From Nitrosopumilaceae archaeon (GTDB taxonomy: Archaea > Thermoproteota > Nitrososphaeria > Nitrososphaerales > Nitrosopumilaceae), in contig DASQHX010000009.1 in the NCBI GenBank assembly GCA_035631875.1, forward strand, positions 301,281 through 365,280: a stretch of DNA of 64,000 nucleotides, read 5' to 3'. Numbering within the stretch: the stretch's first letter is position 1; every line of letters starts with the position of its first letter. This document shows, in pieces, positions 23,094 through 31,956 of this stretch. Position numbers and translations under genes: made by a program. The notes under the pieces were generated by a model, which was not told the origin of the DNA, searched no databases, and was given only the letters and a program-made list of their open reading frames with translations.

Positions 23094-26054
23094 ATGACAA
23101 AGTTTAATGGCAAATTATCATTTCAAATTATTTTAATCATTGTAATTATATCATCGATAATCTTTGCAATTCCAAATATTCCTAATTCTTATGCGCATGC
23201 TTTTGTAACGAAAAGTGATCCTGCTCAAGGACAATCATTGGCTACTCAACCGTCTAAAATTGATGTATACTTTAGTGATCCTGTAGATATTAGGTATAGC
23301 CAGCTAAAAGTTTTGGATTCTGATGGAAATGAGATACAAGAAAAAGATCAGCACTACATTGATAATGATCAAACTACATTAAGTGTATCATTACCTTCTG
23401 GACTTAAAGATGGAATTTATACCATTACTACCAAAGTTCTTGATCAAACAGATGGTCATGTAACTGAAGATGCTATAGTTTTTGCTATAGGTCAAGCAGT
23501 ACCACAAAATTTTGTTAATCCTACTAGTAGCAATTATCAAGAGATCTCCATCCCTGAAGCAATCACAAGATTTCCTGCGCTAGTTGGTCAGGTCATGGTA
23601 GTTGGTATTTCATTTGCCACATTGTGGTTATGGAAACCATTATCAAGAATTCAGTGGTTAGAAACCTCTCTAACAGAAAGTAGAATCAAAATTGATGTAA
23701 GTATGATGAAACTAGCAGTAATTGGTTCCGTTATAATATTATCATCTGGCTTTGCCATGATTGCTGTTCAAGCTTATTCAATTAATGCAGGAATTCTGGA
23801 TGCAATTTCTACAAAATTTGGAAACATATGGGTAATCAGAATGATCTCATCAGTTACATTGCTTGTATTATCTTTTGTAATATTACAGAAAATAAAAAAA
23901 TCAAATTTCATCGTATCCAGAGTACATGTTTTAGGATTATTTGGGATGGGCTTAGTAGTACTTGCAACTACAAGTTTAATCAGCCACGGTGCAGCTACTG
24001 GAAAAATATTACCACTAATACTAGATTTCATACATAATGTAGTAGCTTCTCTTTGGATTGGTGGAATTTTCTATATTGCATTCATTGTAATGCCAAAACT
24101 AAAACTTGTCAATGAAAATGTTGGCGTATCTACCATATCAATTTTGATCCCTAGGTTTTCAATTATAGCAATAACAATTCTTGGTGCAATAGTAATTACT
24201 GGTCCATTTCTGCTATATTCTCTTGAAAATAATCTTGCCTTAACCTTAGCATCGACATATGGCAAAATATTGATTGTAAAACTCTCTCTTGCTGCAGCTA
24301 TGATAGCTATAGGAGCATATAATCAGATGATCATACACAAGCAAGCATTCAACACAACTAACAGTTTAACTACAAAAAATAGAACAGTAACTACACAAAA
24401 TGTAAATGATACAAAATCTATTTTATCTAAATTTACTAATAGTGCAAAAATTGAATCACTAATAGGCATAGCTTTGATTGCTTCTGTTGCTGTACTTGTT
24501 GACTCTGGTGTTCCATCAAGTGAATTTCAAAATCAGTTACAATCAATACAAGATCAAAATATTTTTGCACTAGCGACACTCGATAATACAATCACTGATC
24601 AGAAGTTTTCAGAAACAAAATTTGTAGAAAATGGCAGTAGAATAATTTTAACAATTAATCCATTTTTTACAGGCAATAATGATTTTAAAATTTCATTTTT
24701 AGATTCAAACAAAAATCCAATAGATATGAAATCAGTACAATTGAGATTAACCCAAGTCGATAAGGGAATAGGTCCAATCACGATAAACGCACAGCAAGTT
24801 TCTACAGGAATATTTTCTGTAAACACTGCATTTGGATTCCCAGGACATTGGAATGCACGAATAGAGGGAATTCAAAATAAGGAAAATTCACTCAATCTTG
24901 TTGCGTCTTATGATGACTTACTTGTGAAACCAAATTTGTCTAGTCTAACAGTCAATATTAAAGAATTCAAAATGCCTGAAAACAATAGCCGACCTTTGTA
25001 TCCTGCGTATGATAATAGTAGAAATGTAGTTTGGATAGGCGACAATAATAGTAAAATATTTGAGTTTGATCTAAATTCAAAAAAATTCATTGAACATAAA
25101 ATTAATGGTATTAACATTATATCAGCTATAACATTAGATTCTCAACATAAAATATGGTACACAGATCCAATATCAAAAATAATTGGAAATTATGATCCAA
25201 GTAATAACTCTAATCAAATCTATAAAATTCCAAGTCAAGGCACTATTTCTGGAATTACCATAGATGATTCTGATAATGTTTGGTTAATTGATGCATCTAA
25301 TGATAAAGTGTTGAAATTCAATCCAATAACAAAGAACTTTACTTCAATAAACTTGGAGAATGGTTCTCAACCTTTAGGGATTACCATGGAAAAATCATCA
25401 GGACAAATATGGATTGCCGAAGGAGGAATCGGAAAGATAGCAAGTATAGATCCTAATAATTATAAAATTAATGAATATGCTCCAACAGAAAATAATGTTA
25501 TACTTGCTACTCCTACAGGTATAATTTCAGATCCTGTAACAGGTAACATTTACGTTTCAGAACATGATGGCTATGCAGTATCGGTTTTTAATCCACTTTT
25601 AAAGACCTTCAAAAAAATCACCTTAGACTTAGAGAAGTCAGATTTGCCACTTGGAATGGTTTTTGATAATTATCATAATCTTTGGGTTGCACAACATACG
25701 TTGGATAAAATCGCTGTAATGGATCCTAGAACTGGTGAATTCCGTGAGTTTGACATACCAACGAAAAATACATGGGTTCAGTGGTTAACTGTAGATTCAC
25801 AAGGCAACATAGTCATGGCAGAATACATGAGTGGTTCACTTGGAATTATATCAACAAATGTGAATCCTGCATTAACACAAGACAATTCTCAAACAAATAA
25901 CTTACCTGCAGGAATTCCACGTCTGGGCTTCAGCTATGCAGACATGGTAGCTCCTTCAATGGCAGGATTGCTAATAGTTGTTGCTTTCTTTTATTCAAAA
26001 AGTGTTACAGATCTAAAGAACAGTATAAGACAAATAAAGAAAAATACAGATTAA
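23094..26054 (+). CDS. CopC-CopD copper protein fused to a seven-bladed-type beta-propeller
   Basis: 986 residues in three parts. (1) After the signal peptide, a CopC domain (AHAFVTKSDPAQGQSL ... TDGHVTEDAIVFAIG, residues 36-140) with an N-terminal His and the DGH copper motif. (2) A CopD-type membrane domain with about eight helices (155-420), e.g. LIPRFSIIAITILG. (3) From about residue 625, repeated NxxWxxD / GxIxxxD blades (NVVWIGDNNSKIFEFDL, KIWYTDPISKIIGNYD, NVWLIDASNDKVLKF, QIWIAEGGIGKIASID) typical of the virginiamycin-lyase/NHL propellers, and a final helix at the C-terminus. Probably copper uptake or delivery across the membrane; the propeller's role is unknown. Confidence 0.83.
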   Translation: MTKFNGKLSFQIILIIVIISSIIFAIPNIPNSYAHAFVTKSDPAQGQSLATQPSKIDVYFSDPVDIRYSQLKVLDSDGNEIQEKDQHYIDNDQTTLSVSLPSGLKDGIYTITTKVLDQTDGHVTEDAIVFAIGQAVPQNFVNPTSSNYQEISIPEAITRFPALVGQVMVVGISFATLWLWKPLSRIQWLETSLTESRIKIDVSMMKLAVIGSVIILSSGFAMIAVQAYSINAGILDAISTKFGNIWVIRMISSVTLLVLSFVILQKIKKSNFIVSRVHVLGLFGMGLVVLATTSLISHGAATGKILPLILDFIHNVVASLWIGGIFYIAFIVMPKLKLVNENVGVSTISILIPRFSIIAITILGAIVITGPFLLYSLENNLALTLASTYGKILIVKLSLAAAMIAIGAYNQMIIHKQAFNTTNSLTTKNRTVTTQNVNDTKSILSKFTNSAKIESLIGIALIASVAVLVDSGVPSSEFQNQLQSIQDQNIFALATLDNTITDQKFSETKFVENGSRIILTINPFFTGNNDFKISFLDSNKNPIDMKSVQLRLTQVDKGIGPITINAQQVSTGIFSVNTAFGFPGHWNARIEGIQNKENSLNLVASYDDLLVKPNLSSLTVNIKEFKMPENNSRPLYPAYDNSRNVVWIGDNNSKIFEFDLNSKKFIEHKINGINIISAITLDSQHKIWYTDPISKIIGNYDPSNNSNQIYKIPSQGTISGITIDDSDNVWLIDASNDKVLKFNPITKNFTSINLENGSQPLGITMEKSSGQIWIAEGGIGKIASIDPNNYKINEYAPTENNVILATPTGIISDPVTGNIYVSEHDGYAVSVFNPLLKTFKKITLDLEKSDLPLGMVFDNYHNLWVAQHTLDKIAVMDPRTGEFREFDIPTKNTWVQWLTVDSQGNIVMAEYMSGSLGIISTNVNPALTQDNSQTNNLPAGIPRLGFSYADMVAPSMAGLLIVVAFFYSKSVTDLKNSIRQIKKNTD

Positions 26055-26097
26055 CAAATATAATTTCATTAATACTAGTTCTACTTTTGTACCAGTT

Positions 26098-26107
26098 CAT
26101 TTAAATT
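26098..26107 (+). promoter_or_regulatory. TATA box before GTG 26129
   Basis: CATTTAAATT, centred about 26 bases before GTG 26129; supports a leaderless GTG start. Confidence 0.45.
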
Positions 26108-26128
26108 TCTGAAAAGCTAATTTTAATC

Positions 26129-26521
26129 GTGTTCAGATATAGTGAGATGTTAGAAAATAAATCCACTCTACTTAGCATAGTGATGTTTGTGGTAGTTGGA
26201 CTTTTAGCTATACCTGTTGTACTACCTCACATATCTCATCAATTCCAAGTTTTCCACATACTACTTCATTTTGCAGGGATTAGTTTTGCAGTTTTTCTGA
26301 GTATTATTTCTGCTCTTGCATATTCAAAGAATAGAACTAGAAGACTTTTGTTTACTATGATTGCATTTTCTTTGTTTGTTGTATCAGAATCATTTTCTGT
26401 AATAGATGCGGCATGGCAATATACTTACTATCTTGGAGAATTCTCAGCAGCTGAATTAGGACATATTTTGATGATCGGTACACTAGGAATGTTTGCATTA
26501 AGTGTATTTAGGAGAGATTGA
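26129..26521 (+). CDS. Four-helix membrane protein
   Basis: 130 residues, four predicted helices (about 15-34, 41-62, 70-90, 107-126), short loops, no recognised motif. Starts GTG; a leaderless transcript would begin at this codon. The next start (TTG 26523) lies 1 base after its stop, so it is coupled to a winged-helix regulator: a membrane-protein / regulator pair, perhaps a sensor with its DNA-binding partner. Lies directly after the copper gene. Confidence 0.6.
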   Translation: MFRYSEMLENKSTLLSIVMFVVVGLLAIPVVLPHISHQFQVFHILLHFAGISFAVFLSIISALAYSKNRTRRLLFTMIAFSLFVVSESFSVIDAAWQYTYYLGEFSAAELGHILMIGTLGMFALSVFRRD

Positions 26522-26522
26522 A

Positions 26523-27020
26523 TTGGATAGAAGTTTACAGTTAATTGACATTATTGAAAAAAATCCTGGAATAAAATTCCGTGAGATAATGAGAGAAACA
26601 GGTATGAAAAATGGTGTACTAAGCTACCATACAAGAAAATTAGAAAAAATCGGAGTTGTAAAAGTGGAAAGAGGTCCTAGACAAACTAGATTTTATCCCC
26701 TTGGTATTACAGGTGAAGAATCTATTCTGATAAGAAATCTAAGACAAGAGACTCCAAGACAGATTTTGTTGTCATTACTTGATGAAAAAATGCTTTCATT
26801 TAACAAGATAGTAGAAAAAGTAAGAAAATCACCCTCAACAGTCTCAATTTATCTTAGTCAACTCATCGAAAACAATATTGTAGAAATCAAAATTATTGAA
26901 TCAAAAAAAATCTTTTACATAAAAGATGTAGAAATAGTTCAAAATGCAATTAACAAATATCATCCAACGTTAATTGAAAAATCAGCAGATCGTCTTGCAG
27001 ATATTTTCAATTCTCTTTAG
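26523..27020 (+). CDS. Tandem winged-helix transcription regulator
   Basis: 165 residues with two wHTH domains: IIEKNPGIKFREIMRETGMK...VLSYHTRKLEKIGVV (1-70) and TPRQILLSLLDEKML...STVSIYLSQLIENNIV (80-150). The layout resembles archaeal regulators of the ArsR/MarR-like two-wHTH class. TTG at 26523 chosen; GTG 26502 is possible but would overlap the membrane gene by 20 bases. The target is unknown; the linked membrane protein and the copper gene upstream are the obvious candidates. Confidence 0.75.
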   Translation: MDRSLQLIDIIEKNPGIKFREIMRETGMKNGVLSYHTRKLEKIGVVKVERGPRQTRFYPLGITGEESILIRNLRQETPRQILLSLLDEKMLSFNKIVEKVRKSPSTVSIYLSQLIENNIVEIKIIESKKIFYIKDVEIVQNAINKYHPTLIEKSADRLADIFNSL

Positions 27021-27048
27021 GTACTATATTTCATATTCTAGAAAGGAA

Positions 27049-27075
27049 CTAAGATGTTCGTAAAGGACATCTTAG
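27049..27075. repeat. Perfect 9-base inverted repeat after the regulator gene
   Basis: CTAAGATGT (27049-27057) and ACATCTTAG (27067-27075) separated by 9 bases. Not followed by a T-run, so an operator or RNA-processing hairpin is as likely as a terminator. It lies 28 bases after the stop of the wHTH gene and about 130 bases before the next start. Confidence 0.55.
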
Positions 27076-27175
27076 AATCCTTATGAAGTCACTTCTTGTT
27101 TGTAAATTTATTTTATAAAAAACGTGGTACAATCATAGAATGTACTATAGTTCATTTGACGAATATACCAAATTG

Positions 27176-27187
27176 GTAAAATAATAA
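27176..27187 (+). promoter_or_regulatory. TATA box of the 27208 gene
   Basis: GTAAAATAATAAA-type element centred 26 bases before ATG 27208; leaderless transcript predicted. Confidence 0.45.
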
Positions 27188-27207
27188 ATTGATTTTTCTC
27201 ATGAGTA

Positions 27208-27711
27208 ATGAAGAATAAAAAACTTCTAAGCACAATTCTAGGAATAGCAATTGTGGCCGCAATTGGATTTGGGTTAAATCCAATGCAAAAAATAACTTCT
27301 GTACATGCAGATACTGCACAAATTAATCCAATGCCAAATGAGCAATGGTTCAGTTTGAACGGAATAACTCTAAAATCGGGAGAATTTCTAGACTTGGTAG
27401 ATACAACTCCATTTATGACTACCAAAGGTCATGTTGCAGCATACCTACCATGTGACAAACAAGGCAACACACCAATAACATATCTACAGGGAGTAGTTGA
27501 TGTTGGTGTAAATACACTAACTCCTGTGGATAAGGAGTACCTCCCACAGCTATCTACTCCAGGAAAGAATTGTCTATATCACTTTGACATAGGCACATCT
27601 GAGGGTGCAACTGACTTTGCCATAATAAACAGTGGCAAGCAACCAGTTCACTTTGAAGATAGAAACACCTTAACATTCTCTAGTACAGAAGGATTTATCG
27701 GTGGCGGATAA
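27208..27711 (+). CDS. Small exported protein, unknown function
   Basis: 167 residues: signal peptide (about 1-36), then a compact beta-rich domain with two Cys (CDKQGN and GKNCLYHF) likely to form a disulfide, the segment GHVAAYLPCDKQGN, and a Gly-rich end. No C-terminal anchor. Family not recognised. Stands alone between a TATA box and a terminator-like hairpin, so probably a monocistronic, possibly abundant product. Confidence 0.6.
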   Translation: MKNKKLLSTILGIAIVAAIGFGLNPMQKITSVHADTAQINPMPNEQWFSLNGITLKSGEFLDLVDTTPFMTTKGHVAAYLPCDKQGNTPITYLQGVVDVGVNTLTPVDKEYLPQLSTPGKNCLYHFDIGTSEGATDFAIINSGKQPVHFEDRNTLTFSSTEGFIGGG

Positions 27712-27717
27712 AAATAC

Positions 27718-27738
27718 TTCACCGCTTTTTTAGGTGAA
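27718..27738 (+). terminator. Hairpin with T-rich tail after the 27208 gene
   Basis: TTCACC (27718-27723) pairs with GGTGAA (27733-27738) around a T-rich loop, followed by runs of T within 20 bases. A plausible intrinsic-type terminator; archaeal termination mostly needs only the T-run. Confidence 0.5.
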
Positions 27739-27837
27739 CTTCATTTTTTATTTTTTCAATTTTAAAGCCAAACGTAACAATTTGGGAATCAACTTTAGTG
27801 TTTATTTATAGTAATGAAATCAATCATAGTATAGAAT

Positions 27838-29217
27838 ATGATATCTTTGTATACAAAATATTTTCTACTTTTAATTTTTTTCGGATCTTCTGGTCTTTTA
27901 TTTTTATCAGCTTACGGCGATGGCCTTGCAAGTGAAACTTTACCACCTGAAATGATTGGAAACATAAATGTGACTTTGTCAATTGCCTCTACACCATTTT
28001 CTATAGATGACTATCACACAGGCACAGAAATGAACTTCTTTGTAATTGATGTATCTAATCAACAACCACTTCCTGATGTCACAGTTTCAATATCTGCATT
28101 CAAAGGTGACAAAGCTCTTTTTGGTCATATTTTTAAAAGTGATAGCGGAAATTTTCTAATATTTGCATACCCACAAGAATCTGGAGATATTTCAATTAAT
28201 GAACAAGGGGCAGTTTTTTCTGGCTTGCTTGATCAGCATAGTGGCAAGTATGACATAAAGGGTCCAATCTTTAATTCTGGTGGATTATACAGATTCAAAA
28301 TTAACGTATTAACAATTGGTTCATACGACAATCAAATTAGCAAATCATACAACGCAGCTATATCTATTCCAGAAACTAACCAATACCAAATTCATGACAA
28401 AGATTACGGTAATCAAAATGTTACAATGATTGCATACTATGATCAGATTAATAATTTCCATTATGATTCAGAAAAAAAATCAATAAACTTTGCAATGCTA
28501 TTTGATTGGTCAGAGGGAAATATCAATAATGTATCAGTTGTTCATCAAGAGCTCAAGATTCCAAAAACATTTGGAGATTTTCTAGTTACAAAATATAATG
28601 CCTATGTCAATGGAATCAAACTACCTGATAATGCTATTACAATAGATGATTATTCATCTGATGACAGAATAGTTCATCTAATATTATACAAGCAAGAACT
28701 AGCAAATTTGGCGATAAAACAGCAATCTTCCAAATCAGAAATGGATTATTCCTTAATGCCAAGTAATGAAACTGGCTTTCCCATAGTACAATTTACAAGA
28801 AATGCACAGTTCAAGATTAGTTTAAGTTGGGATCCACCAAAGATCACAGCTGGATCTGATACTAAATTCAACTTTAAAATTCTGGATCCTTATCTCGTAA
28901 ATCAGACAGTTAGTGATATAGGCTATGATTTTTCATTAATTGCAAATCATAAAGCAATCTTTCAGAAATCTGGCGTGACAGCTGAGACAGGTAATAATAC
29001 CATTACAGCACCCATTCCAGCAAATGCTACAGGTCCAATCACAATAGCATTTGAGAACATAAAGGGAAATAGCTTTGCAGGCGCAGAAATGTCATCAGTT
29101 ATTTCAAATCCTACACGAGTGCCTGAATTTCCAATTAGTTCATTGATAGTTCTTTTTGCGATATTTGTAATTGCAATCTCATTTTCGAAATTCACAAAAT
29201 TTAGAGTTATGTACTAA
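27838..29217 (+). CDS. Exported surface protein with PEF-CTERM-type anchor (paralogue of the 16208 gene)
   Basis: 459 residues: signal peptide ending near SAYG, the block ASETLPPEMIGNINVTLSI, long beta-rich regions, and a C-terminal VPEFPISSLIVLFAIFVIA helix with a basic tail. Shared blocks with the 16208 gene product (LPP...GN; IAYYDQIN...F; LFDW; LKIPKTF; SWDPPKITA) show a paralogue pair standing at the two ends of the copper/secretome island. Function unknown, perhaps a surface or cell-envelope component. Confidence 0.72.
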   Translation: MISLYTKYFLLLIFFGSSGLLFLSAYGDGLASETLPPEMIGNINVTLSIASTPFSIDDYHTGTEMNFFVIDVSNQQPLPDVTVSISAFKGDKALFGHIFKSDSGNFLIFAYPQESGDISINEQGAVFSGLLDQHSGKYDIKGPIFNSGGLYRFKINVLTIGSYDNQISKSYNAAISIPETNQYQIHDKDYGNQNVTMIAYYDQINNFHYDSEKKSINFAMLFDWSEGNINNVSVVHQELKIPKTFGDFLVTKYNAYVNGIKLPDNAITIDDYSSDDRIVHLILYKQELANLAIKQQSSKSEMDYSLMPSNETGFPIVQFTRNAQFKISLSWDPPKITAGSDTKFNFKILDPYLVNQTVSDIGYDFSLIANHKAIFQKSGVTAETGNNTITAPIPANATGPITIAFENIKGNSFAGAEMSSVISNPTRVPEFPISSLIVLFAIFVIAISFSKFTKFRVMY

Positions 29218-30058
29218 GTGAATTATTTTCATTTGTTAATATTTTTGTTGAAAACAAACCAGCATGTTTTGCTATCAATGTTCCTACAAACATTGCAACC
29301 ATTAGCATAACTATAGCTCCCGATGGAGCCAGATTGAAATAATAAGATGTTGTTATTCCAGCAACTACTGCAGTTACTGATAGAGAGATTGAAATAATGA
29401 TTGTTTTTTTGAATCCTTTCCCCATCATTATACTGGTTATGTTTGGTAACACTATGAGTGCAGATATCAATAAAATTCCAACCAATCGCATTGTTGCAAT
29501 TACAGTAACTGCTGCCAAAGCTACGAAGAGATAATTTAGTTTTTCAATAGGTATCCCATGAACTTTTGCCTGTTCTTCATCGAATGTAAAATGTATCATT
29601 GGTTTTCTAATTACAATCAATGTCACAATTACACCACAGCTTACTGCTAAAATTGTTAGTGTGTCTTGCGTACTTGTTAACAAGATACTTCCAAACAGAA
29701 AGCTGAAAAGATCAATAGTAAACCCATGTGATGCACTAATGAGTAATACGCCTATAGCAAAGCCTGATGATAATAAAACTGCAATGGCAGCATCTCCTGA
29801 TATTTTGGTACTCTTTCTTAGTTTTGTCATACCAAGAGCAGCTGAAACAGAAACAGCAAATGCGGTCCAAATTGGATATATGTTAAGAAAGAATCCAAGG
29901 GCAATACCACCAAATGCCACATGAGAGAGAGCATCACCAAATAAAGAGTATCTTTTCAATACCAAAAAAAGGCCTATAATTGAACAGGTAATTGATACTA
30001 TTACACCTGTAAGCAGAGCTCTTTGCATAAAACCATACGACAAGATATCCAAATTCAT
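29207..30058 (-). CDS. Zn/Mn-type ABC transporter permease (cluster 1)
   Basis: 283 residues, about eight membrane helices, ABC-3 (ZnuB/MntB/TroC) family: LVLKRYSLFGDALSHVAFGGIALGF at the start and VVLPNITSIM-type block later. Last gene of the binding protein - ATPase - permease unit; starts 5 bases after the ATPase stop (30064). Its 3' end overlaps the convergent surface-protein gene by 11 bases. The metal cannot be read from the permease. Confidence 0.9.
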   Translation of the reverse strand: MNLDILSYGFMQRALLTGVIVSITCSIIGLFLVLKRYSLFGDALSHVAFGGIALGFFLNIYPIWTAFAVSVSAALGMTKLRKSTKISGDAAIAVLLSSGFAIGVLLISASHGFTIDLFSFLFGSILLTSTQDTLTILAVSCGVIVTLIVIRKPMIHFTFDEEQAKVHGIPIEKLNYLFVALAAVTVIATMRLVGILLISALIVLPNITSIMMGKGFKKTIIISISLSVTAVVAGITTSYYFNLAPSGAIVMLMVAMFVGTLIAKHAGLFSTKILTNENNSLST

Positions 30059-30063
30059 TTAAA

Positions 30064-30867
30064 TCACATATCGTGTTTGTGCATGTGCATCTGCATTGCG
30101 GATTCTGAATACGTTTTGAGTAGATCTTTGTTTGCAAAAAATTCTTCTTTCTCACCATGAAAGAACAAGTCTCTATTCATACATGCTACTCTAGTTGCCA
30201 AATCCGAAATTGCAGTAAGATCATGTGAAGACCACACTATGGTGATCTTGTTTTCCTTGTTTATTTTTCTAAGTACTGAATAGAATTTGTTTTGTACTTC
30301 CATGTCTACTCCAGTTACAGGTTCATCTAATATCATCAACAACGGTTCTTTGACAAGAGCTTTTGCAATGAAAGCTCGTTGTTGTTCACCTCCTGATAGT
30401 TCGCTAATTCTTCTATCTTTGAATGATTCTAATCCTACAATCTTTAGTGCTTCTTCTATTTTTTCATTATCTTTGATAGATGTTTGAAATATTCTGTTCC
30501 AACAGCATCCACAACTTTGCATTAAGGCAGCACCTATAGCTAACTTTTTTCGTGATAAAATTCCCATTGCAACAATATCAGAAACAGTTGCTGGAAAGTT
30601 TGGTTCAAAATTTACTTTTTGTGGAACATAACCTATCATTGATAGTAATGTAGTGTATTGATTTCCTTCATATCCAAATAATTTGATTTTGCCTTGATAA
30701 TTTTGCAATCCAAGAATAGCTCTAAACAGAGTGGTTTTACCTGCGCCATTTGGTCCAACAATACCTAGTAGATCTCCCTCTTGAACACTAAAACTGATCT
30801 TGTTTACTGCTAGAGCTCCATTATGACCTACCGAAACATTCTCCACTTCTAATGCATTCATTGACAT
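30064..30867 (-). CDS. Zn/Mn-type ABC transporter ATPase (cluster 1)
   Basis: 267 residues, ZnuC-like. Walker A GPNGAGKTT (about residue 40), signature LSGGEQQRA, Walker B LLMILDEP, and the switch His in WSSHD. An insert between the Q-loop and the signature contains three Cys in SCGCCW, unusual for the family and possibly metal-binding. Overlaps the binding-protein gene by 10 bases. Confidence 0.9.
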   Translation of the reverse strand: MSMNALEVENVSVGHNGALAVNKISFSVQEGDLLGIVGPNGAGKTTLFRAILGLQNYQGKIKLFGYEGNQYTTLLSMIGYVPQKVNFEPNFPATVSDIVAMGILSRKKLAIGAALMQSCGCCWNRIFQTSIKDNEKIEEALKIVGLESFKDRRISELSGGEQQRAFIAKALVKEPLLMILDEPVTGVDMEVQNKFYSVLRKINKENKITIVWSSHDLTAISDLATRVACMNRDLFFHGEKEEFFANKDLLKTYSESAMQMHMHKHDM

Positions 30868-31835
30868 TCTAGCGCAATTTTGAGATTATGCAGGTTTTGA
30901 TACCACTTGTCTAGGTATGTCTTTCCTTCTTGTTGTTCAGTTTGATTTATGCCTTCAAGAGGGCTTAGTACCAAAACCTGTGCACCTACTTCATTAGCTA
31001 ATGTATTAGCAAGTCTAGGATCAACCAAATCCTCAGAAAATATTACTTTGACATCTTTGTCTTTTGCAATTTGGACTACCTTTTGAATATCCTGTGGTGG
31101 AACATCTGCTTCCGGTGCCATTCCACTTATCCAGACATCATGTACACCATATCTATTTGTAAAATAATGATATGCATTATGAAATGATACAAAAGTATCT
31201 TTTTTACAGTTTGATAATCCAGATTTTATGCTGTTATCCAGTGCAACTAACTTTGCAATGTATGCATTTGCATTATCCTCATAATATTTAGCATTTATAG
31301 GATCTGCTTTTTCCATAGCATTTTTTATATTTGTGACTTCTTGTTCTGCAAGTATTGGATCGTTCCACACATGTGGATCCATTCCTCCCTGAGCTAGAAT
31401 TTGTTTGTCGTCTTCAGCAGAATCAGCTTTCAAGAGAGTGATACCTTCCGTAGCCTTGACAAATGTCATGTTTGAAAATTCTTCAGATGACATGAAATTT
31501 GAAATGTATGCTTCCATGCCAGCACCATTATAAATGAAAAGTTTTGTTCCTTTTAATTCTTGAATCTGTTGTATACTGGGTTCCCATTCATGTGGTTCAG
31601 TTCCAATTGGAAGAAAGCTGGAAACATCGGCCTTGTCACCTGCTACATTTTTTGTAAATTCATATAATGGAAAAAATGATGCTGCTACTTTGAGCTTTTC
31701 AGGTGTTTGTATATTCAGTGCTGAGTTTTGTGTTGTTGATTGCAGAAGACTGGCATTCATTGATACAGCTATAATTGCAATTATGACAGACGCAATTATC
31801 CCGCCAATTATTACTGCACTCTTGCCTGACTTCAT
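30858..31835 (-). CDS. Zn/Mn-type ABC transporter binding protein (cluster 1)
   Basis: 325 residues, ZnuA-like, membrane-tethered through an N-terminal helix (MKSGKSAVIIGG...). The three His of a Zn-type site are recognisable (EPHEWEP, DPHVWND, SFHNAYHYF), with an acidic fourth ligand in SEDLVDPR. The His-rich loop of many ZnuA proteins is absent. First gene of the cluster, transcribed away from the NikR-like gene. Confidence 0.9.
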   Translation of the reverse strand: MKSGKSAVIIGGIIASVIIAIIAVSMNASLLQSTTQNSALNIQTPEKLKVAASFFPLYEFTKNVAGDKADVSSFLPIGTEPHEWEPSIQQIQELKGTKLFIYNGAGMEAYISNFMSSEEFSNMTFVKATEGITLLKADSAEDDKQILAQGGMDPHVWNDPILAEQEVTNIKNAMEKADPINAKYYEDNANAYIAKLVALDNSIKSGLSNCKKDTFVSFHNAYHYFTNRYGVHDVWISGMAPEADVPPQDIQKVVQIAKDKDVKVIFSEDLVDPRLANTLANEVGAQVLVLSPLEGINQTEQQEGKTYLDKWYQNLHNLKIALECQ

Positions 31836-31904
31836 ACAAAATCATAAATATTATTAACTTATAATCTTTTTTATATTAAAAATAACTACATATTCTCATA
31901 AAAC

Positions 31905-31947
31905 TTAATAATTTATTCATAATAACTTTATATATAATTATTAATTA
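31905..31947 (+). repeat. 43-base AT-rich element, copy 1 (nikR promoter)
   Basis: 37 of 43 bases match 35164-35206. Begins TTAATAATTT and ends ATTATTAATTA, so its outer parts are themselves nearly inverted. It ends 10 bases before the NikR-like ATG and contains its TATA box (CTTTATATATAA, about 31926-31937), giving a leaderless start at 31957. Fits an operator over the promoter. Confidence 0.7.
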
Positions 31948-31956
31948 AAAATTTAC

